This document shows, piece after piece, positions 41,189 through 50,145 of a stretch of 64,000 nt of DNA (position 1 is its first letter; every line of letters begins with the position of its first letter). The notes beneath the pieces were generated by a model. The model ran no database searches and was not told where the DNA came from. It saw nothing but the letters and a program-made list of their open reading frames with translations. Origin of the DNA: SSF53 sp036170535 (lineage in GTDB: Bacteria; Spirochaetota; Leptospiria; Leptospirales; Leptonemataceae); NCBI GenBank assembly GCA_036170535.1, contig JAVHPJ010000224.1, positions 18,991 to 82,990 of the forward strand, read 5' to 3'. Both the position numbers and the translations under genes were made by a program.

Positions 41189-41596
41189 TCAAAGCGGCGC
41201 CAGCCGCTCGATCGACTCAAGCCTGCGATAATAACAGCCCGGCCGCGTTTTGCCGTCCGCGTTTCGCGTGTGGCACACGCCGCCTGCGCGCGGCCGCACC
41301 AGAAAGACCAGCGAGTTCTGTTCGCAGTTCACGCGCGCTTCAATAAGATCGAGATAATCGCCGGACGTGGCGCCTTTGATCCACAGTTCGCGGCGCGAGG
41401 TGCTGTAAAACACGGCTCGATTTTCCGTCAGCGACTGAGCGAGCGCGGCGCGGTTCACGTAGGCGAGTATTAATACTTCTTTAGTATCTACGTGTTGCAC
41501 GACGACCGGCGCCACGGGCTCGCCGGCAGCGGCTATGGCGCCGAGCTTATCGAAGTCCAGGCGGAATTCGCGGCCTTCTTCGATTTCTGGATTCAT
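41189..41596 (-). CDS. hisI: Phosphoribosyl-AMP cyclohydrolase
   Basis: 135 residues. FYSTSRRELWIKGATSGDYLDL, the zinc-binding NCEQNSLVFLVRP and GGVCHT are the complete HisI signature; the third step of histidine synthesis opens the purine ring of PR-AMP. There is no fused HisE (pyrophosphohydrolase) domain and no other his gene nearby. The gene is divergent from aroA. Confidence 0.95.
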   Translation of the reverse strand: MNPEIEEGREFRLDFDKLGAIAAAGEPVAPVVVQHVDTKEVLILAYVNRAALAQSLTENRAVFYSTSRRELWIKGATSGDYLDLIEARVNCEQNSLVFLVRPRAGGVCHTRNADGKTRPGCYYRRLESIERLAPL

Positions 41597-41726
41597 GGGT
41601 TCAGGCTTCCGTTCGCAGCGGACCGGTCAATCGAAGCGCATGCCGGCCAAACGGCCGCGCCGATTTTTTCTTTCGCGACCCGGCGCTCCGGCGGAGCCTG
41701 CCGCAGTGCAGACCCGCGCCCCGCAA

Positions 41727-43019
41727 ATGGACGAGTTAAAACTTACGCGCTTCTCCGGCCTGCGCGGCGCGGTGCGCCTGCCGGGTTCCAAGTCGATCGC
41801 CAACCGCGCGCTCCTGCTTTCAGCGCTGGCCCGCGGATCCACCCGCGTGTGGAATCTGCCGGAAGCTGAGGACATTGCGGCCCTGCGCGCAGCCCTGCCG
41901 CTGCTCGGCGTCGCGCTTGAGCCCGGTCAGGCGGAGGGGCGGGACTTTCTTTTCGTGCACGGTTGCGGCGGTCCTTTTCCGGCGCGCGCCGCGCAGTTAA
42001 ATCTGGAGAACGCCGGCACCGCTCTGCGGCCGCTCGTGGCCGCGCTCGCCGCGTCGCATGGCGACTATGTAATCGACGGCAATGAACAAATGCGTCGGCG
42101 ACCGATACGCGATCTGACGGACGGACTGCGTCGTCTGGGCGTCGATGTTTCGCCGGCCGAAAGCGGCTGCCCGCCGGTGCGCCTGCATGCGCGCGGTCTG
42201 GCGGGCGGCGAAACGGAGCTTTCCGGCAAGGTTTCCAGTCAGTTTGTATCCGCGCTGCTTTTAGCCGCGCCGCTTTCCCGTGCGCCGATTCGCCTGCGTT
42301 TGCCGGAAGAACCGGTGAGCAAGCCCTACATCGATTTGACGATCGCCATGATGGCGGAGTTCGGCGTGCGCGTGCAGATGGACGGCTATCGTTCGTATTA
42401 CGTAGCAGCCCCGCAGGCCTACGTCAGTCCCGGCGAATACGCGGTCGAAGGCGACGCCACCGCCGCCACGTATTTTCTGGGCGCAGGCGCACTGCCGGGA
42501 TCGGGCCCCGTGCGCGTGTTGGGTTTGGGCGCTGCGTCGCGCCAGGGCGATCTGGGCTTTATCCAGATTTTGCGGCGTCTGGGCGCGACAGTGACCGCGG
42601 GCGACGACTGGATCGAAGCGCGCGGCCCGGCCGCCGGGACGCGGCTGAATTCCATCGATGTTGATATGAACGACATGCCGGACGCGGCCATGACCCTCGC
42701 CGTGCTTGCGCTTTTTGCAGAGGGAACCACGCGCATTCGTAACATTGCCAATCTGCGTGTTAAGGAAAGCGAGCGCATTCGCGGGCTGCGACTGGAGCTG
42801 GAAAAACTGGGCGCGCGCGTGGAAGAGGGCGCGGACTATCTTTATATCGACGCGCCGGAAACCCTGCGTCCGGCCGCCATTGAAACCTATCGTGATCACC
42901 GCATGGCGATGGCGTTTGCGCTGGCGGCGTACGGCACGGATTTGAGCATACTGGATCCGGCCTGCGTCGGCAAAACCTATGTGCGCTTCTTTGACGACTT
43001 CCTGCCGCTCCGGCAATAG
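41727..43019 (+). CDS. aroA: 3-phosphoshikimate 1-carboxyvinyltransferase (EPSP synthase)
   Basis: 430 residues from ATG 41727; an extension to 41535 would run through the hisI gene on the other strand. LPGSKSIANRALLLSALA with K22, GNEQMRRRPIRDLTDGLR, EGDATAATYFLGAGAL, RVKESERIRGL and YRDHRMAMAFALAAYG are all diagnostic. It transfers enolpyruvate from PEP to shikimate-3-phosphate in aromatic amino acid synthesis. Followed eight bases later by the DUF342 gene. Confidence 0.96.
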   Translation: MDELKLTRFSGLRGAVRLPGSKSIANRALLLSALARGSTRVWNLPEAEDIAALRAALPLLGVALEPGQAEGRDFLFVHGCGGPFPARAAQLNLENAGTALRPLVAALAASHGDYVIDGNEQMRRRPIRDLTDGLRRLGVDVSPAESGCPPVRLHARGLAGGETELSGKVSSQFVSALLLAAPLSRAPIRLRLPEEPVSKPYIDLTIAMMAEFGVRVQMDGYRSYYVAAPQAYVSPGEYAVEGDATAATYFLGAGALPGSGPVRVLGLGAASRQGDLGFIQILRRLGATVTAGDDWIEARGPAAGTRLNSIDVDMNDMPDAAMTLAVLALFAEGTTRIRNIANLRVKESERIRGLRLELEKLGARVEEGADYLYIDAPETLRPAAIETYRDHRMAMAFALAAYGTDLSILDPACVGKTYVRFFDDFLPLRQ

Positions 43020-43027
43020 ACCGCGCC

Positions 43028-44809
43028 ATGCAATCCGCCGGTGAATTTTTACGCGACCTGGAAGACGGCGAGTCCGGCCACTTTCTGGTGGAGCGGCGCG
43101 AGGATCGGGCGTGGCTGTGCGTCTTTCCGCCCGGCCGTCGCGGGCGTCCCGTACGTTTCGCCGATGTGATCGCTCGCCTGGAATTGTTTCAACTGCCGAC
43201 GTACGATCGACTCGCGATCGAAGAAATTGTGGAACGGGCCGACGGCGAATTCCACGACGTGGGCGCGTGGCCGGCGCCGCCGGCGGTTGACGCCGAGATC
43301 CGGGTTACGGTCAGCGACGACGAGATGCTGGCCAGCGTAGAGATTCTGCCGCCGCGTTTTGGCGGCCGAGAAGCGAATGCCGAGCGAGTGCGCGCCGCAT
43401 TGCTCGCGGCGGGAGTAACGCACGGCGTGGACGAGGATCAGCTCGCGCGAATCGCCGCCGGCGCCACGCCCGCAATCGACGAAAGCGCCGCCGACGCGGG
43501 AGCGCCGTCCGACGCGGGAGCGCCGTCCGACGCGGGAGCGCCGTCCGACGAGGCGCCCGACCGACCGCGCCGCCGCGCGCTGTTCAGCATTGCGCGCGGA
43601 ACGCATCCCGGTCCCGGCCGACCGGCGCGCATTGCGCATAAATTTGATCCCCATCCGCGCGCCGTTCCGGCGCCGGCGCAATCCGAATCGAGCCGCGTCG
43701 ATTTTCGCAAGTTAAATGTAATTCAGACCTGCCAGGCGGGCGACTTGCTTGCGGAACTGGCCAGCGGCGTTCCGGGAACGCCCGGCTATACGGTCCGCGG
43801 CCGCGAACTGCCGGCGCGTGAGAGCGGGGAACCGGAATTGTTGGCGGGCGCCAACACGGAACTCTCCAACGACGGACGCCGCCTCTACGCAAAAATTGCG
43901 GGTCACGTGCGCTTTCAAAATGTCACGTCGGATCAGCGAGCGCGCATATCGGTGGAGGAAGTGCTCGAGGTCGATCGCGTCGACTACTCGATTGGTCATA
44001 TCGATTTTCCCGGCACCGTGCGCATCAAAAGCGAGGTGCTCGACGGCTTTGAAGTGCGTGCAGCCGGCGACATCCTGATAGAAGAGACTGTTGGCGCAGT
44101 GCGACTCTTCGCGCAGGGCGACATTGTGCTTTCGGGCGGCGCGGTGCTGCGCGGCGAGGGACAGATCGAGGCGCAGGGCGACGTGTATGCGCGTTTTTTC
44201 CAGGATGCGCATGTGCTCGCCCAGGGATCCATATTTGTCGAGGAGGCGGCTTTTAATTCTCAGCTAACCGCCGGCGGCGACGTGGTGATTACCGCGGGGC
44301 GCGGCGAGTTAATCGGCGGCGCGACGCTCGCCGGCCGGAGCGTGCACGCGAACAAGCTGGGTTCGCGCATTGAGCCGTTGACCCAGATCACCGTCGGCAT
44401 TACTCCGGAGGCCATGCTGCGCATGCAGGCCTTAAATCGCGAATACGATGAGAAACAGCAGGTCCTGCGGCGCGCGGAAAACCACCTGCTGCAGATCGAC
44501 GAGGCGCGCAAGCGCGGTCGCAAGCCGGAGCCCGGCGAGGAGGAAACTCGGGCCAAGTTGGGATTGATCGTCGAACGGTACCGCAAAACCCTGCGCAATC
44601 TGGATGAGCAGCGGAAGCGCCTGCACAACGCCGCAGATCCTCCGCCGGACGCGGTAATCATCGCGGAAGAAGAACTGTTTCCCAATGTGGAAGCGTCTTT
44701 TGGCGCAAGCGTGCGCAAATATCGCGTCGAAGGCCGATCCATCAGCGGGCGCAGCCGCTTCCTCCTGGAAGACGGCCGCATACGTCTGCTGCGTCAGTTT
44801 GAGTTGTGA
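43028..44809 (+). CDS. DUF342 (FapA-like) polymer-forming protein
   Basis: 593 residues. The first 210 residues are a charged N-terminal part with a variable linker (three DAGAPS repeats at about residues 156-173). From about 220 to 480 lies the DUF342 beta-helix with repeating glycines (DILIEETVGAVRLFAQGDIVLSGGAVLRGE, GDVVITAGRGELIGGATLAGRSVHANKLGS), then a coiled coil (about 460-545). DUF342/FapA proteins polymerise through their beta-helix and are linked to flagellar or surface-associated functions, but the biochemical role is not settled. No membrane segment. It may be read from the aroA transcript. Confidence 0.85.
   Translation: MQSAGEFLRDLEDGESGHFLVERREDRAWLCVFPPGRRGRPVRFADVIARLELFQLPTYDRLAIEEIVERADGEFHDVGAWPAPPAVDAEIRVTVSDDEMLASVEILPPRFGGREANAERVRAALLAAGVTHGVDEDQLARIAAGATPAIDESAADAGAPSDAGAPSDAGAPSDEAPDRPRRRALFSIARGTHPGPGRPARIAHKFDPHPRAVPAPAQSESSRVDFRKLNVIQTCQAGDLLAELASGVPGTPGYTVRGRELPARESGEPELLAGANTELSNDGRRLYAKIAGHVRFQNVTSDQRARISVEEVLEVDRVDYSIGHIDFPGTVRIKSEVLDGFEVRAAGDILIEETVGAVRLFAQGDIVLSGGAVLRGEGQIEAQGDVYARFFQDAHVLAQGSIFVEEAAFNSQLTAGGDVVITAGRGELIGGATLAGRSVHANKLGSRIEPLTQITVGITPEAMLRMQALNREYDEKQQVLRRAENHLLQIDEARKRGRKPEPGEEETRAKLGLIVERYRKTLRNLDEQRKRLHNAADPPPDAVIIAEEELFPNVEASFGASVRKYRVEGRSISGRSRFLLEDGRIRLLRQFEL
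43493..43546 (+). repeat. Three perfect 18-bp tandem repeats
   Basis: Three identical copies of an 18-bp unit (starting GACGCGGGAGCG) at 43493-43510, 43511-43528 and 43529-43546, in frame and encoding DAGAPS three times within the linker of the DUF342 protein. Copy-number change would keep the frame. Confidence 0.95.
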
Positions 44810-44922
44810 GGCTTGCGCTGGCCCGGATTATTCATGAACCGCCCGCCATGCTGCGGCGCCGCGCGCCGCCGCAGCACACAGCGTTTCCTGAACAAAGCCG
44901 GGACGCGTTCCAGAAAATGAGC

Positions 44923-44948
44923 AAAAACCGCCCGATCATGCGGTTTTT
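44923..44948. terminator. Bidirectional terminator between convergent genes
   Basis: AAAAACCGC (44923-44931), an eight-base loop, and GCGGTTTTT (44940-44948). A-run and T-run flank both arms, so it can end transcripts from the DUF342 gene and from the RND pump gene that converge here. Confidence 0.8.
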
Positions 44949-44982
44949 CTCGAACAGCTATCAATCTCATGAATAGTCCGGG

Positions 44983-47900
44983 CTAGCGTTCCTCGCTCCT
45001 GTTTACGTCAAAATTCCCGACGAGTCTTCCGGCGCCCTCGATCCAGGCGTACAGCGCCGGCAGCAGCAATAGCGTCAGAGTGGTGGCCGTAAACAGGCCG
45101 CCGATCACGACAATCGCCAGCGGACGCTGCACCTCCGCGCCGGCGCCCGTATTCAAGGCCATAGGCAAAAATCCGAAACTCGCCACGAGCGCGGTCATGC
45201 TCACGGGGCGCAGCCGGATCAAAGCGCCCCGGTGCACGGCTTCCAGCAGGGGATGGCCCTGGTCGCGCAGCTGGTTAAAAAATGTCACCAGCACCATGGC
45301 GTTGAGGATCGCAATCCCGGAAAGTGCGATAAAGCCGATCGAAGCGGATACGCTGAACGGAGTGCTCGTAACATACAGCGCGATGACTCCGCCGCTCGCG
45401 GCGAACGGGATCGATGCGAAAATAAGCGCCGTCTGTTTGAGACTTCCGAGCCCGCGCAAGAGAATCAAGAATATGATCGCGAGAGCGAGCGGCGTTATAA
45501 TCGCTAATCGCAAGCGCGCCTGTTCCAGATTCTTGAACTGACCGCCCCACTCAAGATAATAGCCTGCGGGCAGCGCGAGATCACGCTTTAACAGATCTTG
45601 CGCGCGGCGGACAAAACCCAGTGCGTCCGGGTCTTTCAGATATATGGCGACGGCCGCATAACGGCGGGCGCCGTTGCGCGCAATGTTAATAACGCTTTCG
45701 CGCTCGTGCAGCGAAGCCACGTAGCGCAGCGGCATCACGCCGCCGTCGGCGAGTCCGATCGGTATGTCCGCGATGTTCTCGGGTCGGTTGCGCAGTCCCT
45801 CCGCGAGCCGCAGTACGACCGGAAAACGGCGGTCCTGTTCGCTGAATACGCCGATCCGCCGCCCGCTCATGGCGCTTTCCAGCGCAAGATTCACCGCCGA
45901 AAGCGGCGCTTCGTATTGCGCCAGCCGATCGTAGTCGATGCGGACATCCAGCGCGGGCCCCTTGCGCAGGGCGGTGATTGCGTCCAGTTCGACCGACTCG
46001 GCGCCCGGCGCATTTGCGAGCAGGCGCTCCGCGGTTTGTTGCAGCTGATAAAGCGTTTCCAGATCCGGACCGTAGATGCGCAAATTGACATCCGCGCGGC
46101 TGCCCTCGAGAATTTCGTTAAAGCGAAACTCGATCGGTTGGCTGAGCGATATATCCTGATCGGGGTAGCGCGCGACGAGGTCTTCCCGCAGGACCGTGCG
46201 CAACTCTGCCAACGAATACCGCCGCCCATTGCGCTCGGGCCACAGCGACCGATCCTTTTTCAGAATGACAAAGGTGTCGGCCATGTAGACGCCCATCGGG
46301 TCGCTGGCCGTCTCCGGCGCGCCGATGCGTGCAAACACGCGCTCAATTTCTCCGTAACTCCGCAGCCGGCGCTCCGCTTCGCGTTGCAACTCGATGGAAC
46401 GCGTGAGGCCCATGGACGGACTGCGGACAAAACTCACCAGCAAATCGCCCTCGCCCAGTTGCGGAATAAAACTCGCGCCCAGGCGGTTAAAGGCGAGCAG
46501 TGCCAGCGCGCACAGGCCCAGGGCGCCGACCAGCAACTTCGCGCGGTGCGCCAGGGCGATATGGAACAGCGGAATATAAACGCGTCGAATTAAAGCGAAA
46601 AGCAGCGGATCTTTGTGCGGTTTCTTTTTCTGAAACAAAAAAGTCAGCGCGAGGGCCGGCATAAGCAATACGGCGGCGAGCAGGCTGGCGGCCAGCGCCA
46701 TAAGCACCGTCAACGCCATCGGTCGAAACATTTTTCCTTCAATGCCGGTCAGGCCGAGAATCGGCAAGTAGACGGCCATAATTATGAACATGCCCAGCGC
46801 AACCGGAGCGATCACCTCGCGGGCCGCCTCGCGCACGAGCGTCACGCGATCCTGGAAGCTCAGGTCTTCCACGCGCAACGGCTCCAAACGGCGCAAAACG
46901 TTTTCAATCAGCACAACGGAAGCGTCCACCAGTAGGCCAAAATCGATTGCGCCCAGACTCATCAGGTTCGCCGACACGCCAAAGCGTTCCATGCCGGTGA
47001 CCGCCGCGAGCATCGAGAGCGGAATGGCCAGCGATACCAGCGCCGCCGCGCGAAAGTTCCCAAGGATCAAAAGCAGCGTTACAATCACGAGCGCTGCGCC
47101 TTCCCCCAGGTTTTTGAGCACGGTCGCAATCGTCGCATTGACCAGAAAGTCCCGACTGTAGACTTCCGTGGCCAGCACGTCGTCCGGCAGTGGCGCGCGT
47201 TCGAGAGCGCGCCGCGCCGCCAGGGCGGTTTCGCGGCTGTTTGCGCCGAGCAACATCATGACCGTGCCCAGCACGGTTTCTTCGCCGTTATAGGTGGCCG
47301 CGCCCATCCGTTGCGCATGACCCTCGCGCACCCGCGCAACCGCGCCCAGCCGCAAGGGCGCGCCGTAGGCGTTCAGGCGGATCGGCATGCGGGCGATCGA
47401 CTCGAGGCGTTGTACGGCTCCCTCGGTGCGCACAACGATCTGGCGGCCGTCGCGTTCGATGTAGCCGCCCCCGAAACTCTCGCCGACTGTCTCGAGGCGC
47501 AGCGTTATTTCTTCAATCGTGACGCCGGCTGGCGCGAGGCGCGCCGGATCCAGCTCAATGACGATCTCGCGATTGTAGCCGCCAATCGTGTCGATTTCCG
47601 CGACGTTCGGCGTATTAGCCTTGAGAAAGGGTTTCAGGACGAATTCCTGCACGGAACGTAAATACTGCAGCCGTTCGCTTTCCGGCCGCACGGCGAGTGC
47701 GCTGCCCGGTTTTGCAGTCAGCGCGTACATGTAAACTTCCCCGAGCCCGGTCGACAGCGGGCCGATCTCCGGTTCGATTCCAGGCGGTAAATTGGCGCGC
47801 GCCGACTGCAGCCGCTCGGCGGTCTGTTGACGCGCGCGAAACACGTCTACGCCGTCTTCAAATACGGCCACCACCTGGGAAAGCCCGGTGCGCGACAGAG

Positions 47901-48150
47901 ACCGCACCTCGCGCACGCCGGGCAGGCCGGCAAGTTCGGATTCGATGTAATACGAGACGGAACTCTCGACGCGCCCCGGATCGAGCGCTCCGGTTTGCGC
48001 GCTTACCACGACCTGCACGTTGGTGATGTCCGGAACGGCGTCGATTGGCAAAAACCAGGCGCTGTAGAGCCCGATGAGAACAACCGCCAACGAGCCGCCG
48101 GCGATCCACTGGCGATTTTTTAATGAAATGTCGATGAGTCTGGCGAACAT
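44983..48150 (-). CDS. Heavy-metal efflux RND pump (CzcA/CusA family)
   Basis: 1055 residues with 12 membrane segments and two large periplasmic loops. PIDAVPDITNVQV at the N-terminus and GAIDFGLLVDASVVLIEN in TM4 are HME-RND signatures; D403, D409 and E416 fall at the places of CzcA D402, D408 and E415, needed for proton-coupled divalent-metal export. This points to Co/Zn/Cd-type rather than Cu/Ag-type specificity. The gene follows the TolC-like gene by three bases; no membrane fusion protein gene is present. Confidence 0.93.
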   Translation of the reverse strand: MFARLIDISLKNRQWIAGGSLAVVLIGLYSAWFLPIDAVPDITNVQVVVSAQTGALDPGRVESSVSYYIESELAGLPGVREVRSLSRTGLSQVVAVFEDGVDVFRARQQTAERLQSARANLPPGIEPEIGPLSTGLGEVYMYALTAKPGSALAVRPESERLQYLRSVQEFVLKPFLKANTPNVAEIDTIGGYNREIVIELDPARLAPAGVTIEEITLRLETVGESFGGGYIERDGRQIVVRTEGAVQRLESIARMPIRLNAYGAPLRLGAVARVREGHAQRMGAATYNGEETVLGTVMMLLGANSRETALAARRALERAPLPDDVLATEVYSRDFLVNATIATVLKNLGEGAALVIVTLLLILGNFRAAALVSLAIPLSMLAAVTGMERFGVSANLMSLGAIDFGLLVDASVVLIENVLRRLEPLRVEDLSFQDRVTLVREAAREVIAPVALGMFIIMAVYLPILGLTGIEGKMFRPMALTVLMALAASLLAAVLLMPALALTFLFQKKKPHKDPLLFALIRRVYIPLFHIALAHRAKLLVGALGLCALALLAFNRLGASFIPQLGEGDLLVSFVRSPSMGLTRSIELQREAERRLRSYGEIERVFARIGAPETASDPMGVYMADTFVILKKDRSLWPERNGRRYSLAELRTVLREDLVARYPDQDISLSQPIEFRFNEILEGSRADVNLRIYGPDLETLYQLQQTAERLLANAPGAESVELDAITALRKGPALDVRIDYDRLAQYEAPLSAVNLALESAMSGRRIGVFSEQDRRFPVVLRLAEGLRNRPENIADIPIGLADGGVMPLRYVASLHERESVINIARNGARRYAAVAIYLKDPDALGFVRRAQDLLKRDLALPAGYYLEWGGQFKNLEQARLRLAIITPLALAIIFLILLRGLGSLKQTALIFASIPFAASGGVIALYVTSTPFSVSASIGFIALSGIAILNAMVLVTFFNQLRDQGHPLLEAVHRGALIRLRPVSMTALVASFGFLPMALNTGAGAEVQRPLAIVVIGGLFTATTLTLLLLPALYAWIEGAGRLVGNFDVNRSEER

Positions 48151-48153
48151 GAT

Positions 48154-49446
48154 TTATTCCCCCGTTCCGTTTGAAAAATCCGCCGGCAGACGCCACTCGC
48201 CGCCAAGGCTGTAGACGGCGATGTAACTCTCGAGGTAGTCCAGCTGACTCTGATAGATAGCTCGCAAGGTGGCGAAGCTCTGCGCGTCGGCTTCTATGTA
48301 AGCGAGCAGTTCCAGGCGGCCGGAGCGAAATGCGGCGTCGGTTTCGCGCATGGCGTTCATGGTGCGCGCATCCAGTTCGATGGGAAAGCGGCGCACGGCG
48401 CTGCTGGCGAGTTCAAAGCGATCACACGTCGCTGCGGCGATGCGTTCGATTTCCCTGCGCCGTTGTTCAGCGATGGCGCGCGCGCCGGCTGCGCGCTCCC
48501 GGGCCCGTGACACCTGATGCGTATTTGCGTCAAAAATCGGCAGGCTTAATTGCACGCCGACGGCATAGTAGTCTTCGCGCAAAGGCGCGCCGTCGCGCGC
48601 CAGCGTCGCCTGCAGGGCGAAGTCGGGATAACGATTGCGTTCCGCGAGGCGCAGCTCCGCTTCCAGCGCGGTCACAGTCAGACCGCTGCGCAGGAGTTCG
48701 GGATTGCGCTCGAGCGCGCGCGCCTGCAGGGCCGAACAATCGACGGATTCGTTCGCTTGCGCCCAGACCGTGCGCAGAGCGGGCGCCGGCGTCGCTCCCA
48801 GATAAGTTTGCAGTCGGCGGGCGAGCGCGTTTTTTTCCATGCCCAGCGCTTCCTGCTCAGTTTCAAGGATGCGCAAACGTCCGCGCACCATGTCGCGTTC
48901 TGTGCGGCTGGTCGGCGAGAGGAAGGGCCGGCTCTGCAGATAGGCGTCCACCAGACGAAAGCGTTGTAAACGCGTTGCCGCGCGTGCGGCGAGCGCATCG
49001 GCGGCGGCGCCGGCGAAGGCGAGGACGGCTGCGCGCGATCGAATTAAGAGCCGCGCCTCGTCGCGCGCAAGCTCCGCCAGGCGCAGCTCGGCTGCGGCAA
49101 AGTCGGAACGCAGCGTGCGCTTGCCTGGAAAGTAGAACGGTTGGCTGAGCGTCAGCGTGAAACTGGCGGCGCGCCCGCCGCTGTCCGCCGGCCAGGTTCC
49201 GCCGGCCGCGCGCCGCGTTCCAACTTCGAAGGCGAGTTCAGGATTGAGCGGCGCCTGCGCCTGTTCGCGAGCGGCCGCGAATTCTCGAACGAGAGCGTCC
49301 GACGCCTGAAGTTCGGCGCTGCCGAGCACGGCCAGCTCGGCCAGTTCCTGGAGGCTTGCACCGCGCGCCTGCGGCTCGGCTGTCAGGGCGCTTGCAGCGA
49401 ACCCGGAGAATACCAGCGCCACGGCGCGGAAAAGCAACTTGCACAT
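48154..49446 (-). CDS. TolC-family outer-membrane efflux protein (CzcC-like)
   Basis: 430 residues with a signal peptide (ALVFSGFAASALTAEP) and the two repeated OEP halves rich in long helices, e.g. LNPELAFEVG, LSQPFYFPGKRTLRSDFAAAELRLAEL and LERNPELLRSGLTVTALEAELRLAERNRYPDF, VGVQLSLPIFDANTHQ. It forms the trimeric outer-membrane duct for the RND pump encoded three bases downstream. The start ATG 49446 is 54 bases from the divergent regulator gene. Confidence 0.9.
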   Translation of the reverse strand: MCKLLFRAVALVFSGFAASALTAEPQARGASLQELAELAVLGSAELQASDALVREFAAAREQAQAPLNPELAFEVGTRRAAGGTWPADSGGRAASFTLTLSQPFYFPGKRTLRSDFAAAELRLAELARDEARLLIRSRAAVLAFAGAAADALAARAATRLQRFRLVDAYLQSRPFLSPTSRTERDMVRGRLRILETEQEALGMEKNALARRLQTYLGATPAPALRTVWAQANESVDCSALQARALERNPELLRSGLTVTALEAELRLAERNRYPDFALQATLARDGAPLREDYYAVGVQLSLPIFDANTHQVSRARERAAGARAIAEQRRREIERIAAATCDRFELASSAVRRFPIELDARTMNAMRETDAAFRSGRLELLAYIEADAQSFATLRAIYQSQLDYLESYIAVYSLGGEWRLPADFSNGTGE

Positions 49447-49453
49447 GTCAGGC

Positions 49454-49477
49454 AGTCAAACACGTTGGAAGTCAAAC
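49454..49477. promoter_or_regulatory. Direct repeat AGTCAAAC x2 in the divergent efflux/regulator promoter
   Basis: AGTCAAAC occurs at 49454-49461 and 49470-49477, exactly 16 bases apart, inside the 54-bp gap between the efflux operon and its divergent regulator. On the minus strand each copy reads GTTTGACT and contains TTGACT, a -35-like hexamer. A regulator bound here could control both directions. Confidence 0.5.
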
Positions 49478-49500
49478 TGCAATGGTACGGATGTCCTGAT

Positions 49501-50031
49501 ATGGTCGATGCGCGCTTTCGTTGGACCTTTTCGCTCACCCTGGTTGCGCTTGTGGCGTTTGCCGTAGTGGACCTGATCATGGACTCCGGCGAACGTGGTT
49601 TTGACCTGCACGTCGGCGTGGAAGCGGCGATGATTCTGACGGCGCTGGGCGCGCTCGCGTATCTCTGGAGCGGCTTTTCGCTGCGGCTGCGCCGGGCCGA
49701 GTTGCGCGCTGCGGATCTCGATCAGGAGCTGGCCGACTTCCGGGCGCGGCACGGGGATGCGCTGGCGGAACTGCGCAGCGCCATTCAGCAACAGTTTGAT
49801 CGCTGGCGCCTGTCGCCGGCCGAGCGGCGCCTGGCGGAGGGGCTGATTCGCGGCTACAGTCTGAAAGAGATTGCGGCGCGCGGCGGCCGCAGCGAGCAAA
49901 CCGTGCGCAACCAATGCACCTCCCTGTATGCGCGCACCGGCATGATCGGTCGCAGCGATCTGGCGGCCTTTTTTCTTTCCGATTTGCTGGGCGAGGACGA
50001 AGCGGAGGGCCCGACGCCAGAAAGCGATTGA
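49501..50031 (+). CDS. Membrane-anchored LuxR-type transcriptional regulator
   Basis: 176 residues from ATG 49501; the frame is open further upstream but that part lies inside the divergent tolC-like gene. Two N-terminal membrane segments (FSLTLVALVAFAVVDLIM and EAAMILTALGALAYLWSGF), a coiled-coil linker, then a C-terminal LuxR/GerE HTH (LSPAERRLAEGLIRGYSLKEIAARGGRSEQTVRNQ, residues about 104-160). No receiver domain. As it is divergent from the RND efflux genes it probably senses envelope or metal stress and controls them; this is inference. Confidence 0.8.
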   Translation: MVDARFRWTFSLTLVALVAFAVVDLIMDSGERGFDLHVGVEAAMILTALGALAYLWSGFSLRLRRAELRAADLDQELADFRARHGDALAELRSAIQQQFDRWRLSPAERRLAEGLIRGYSLKEIAARGGRSEQTVRNQCTSLYARTGMIGRSDLAAFFLSDLLGEDEAEGPTPESD

Positions 50032-50145
50032 GACTGAGTTTCATTCCGGTTGACCCCGGCGCCTGGTTCCTGAAACTGCGTCTCAATACAAATTTTCCGC
50101 CGGGCGCTGGAATCGAGCGCCCCGGGATCGGGAAAAGGAGAGAGA

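Noticed and set aside
41535..41726. N-terminal extension of AroA
   Set aside because: The extra 64 residues lie partly over hisI on the other strand and come before the family's normal N-terminus.
43493..43546. CRISPR-like repeat
   Set aside because: The 18-bp units are contiguous with no spacers and are in-frame protein repeats.
49141..49500. 120-residue N-terminal extension of the LuxR-type regulator
   Set aside because: The extension is inside the divergent tolC-like gene; ATG 49501 begins directly before the first membrane helix.
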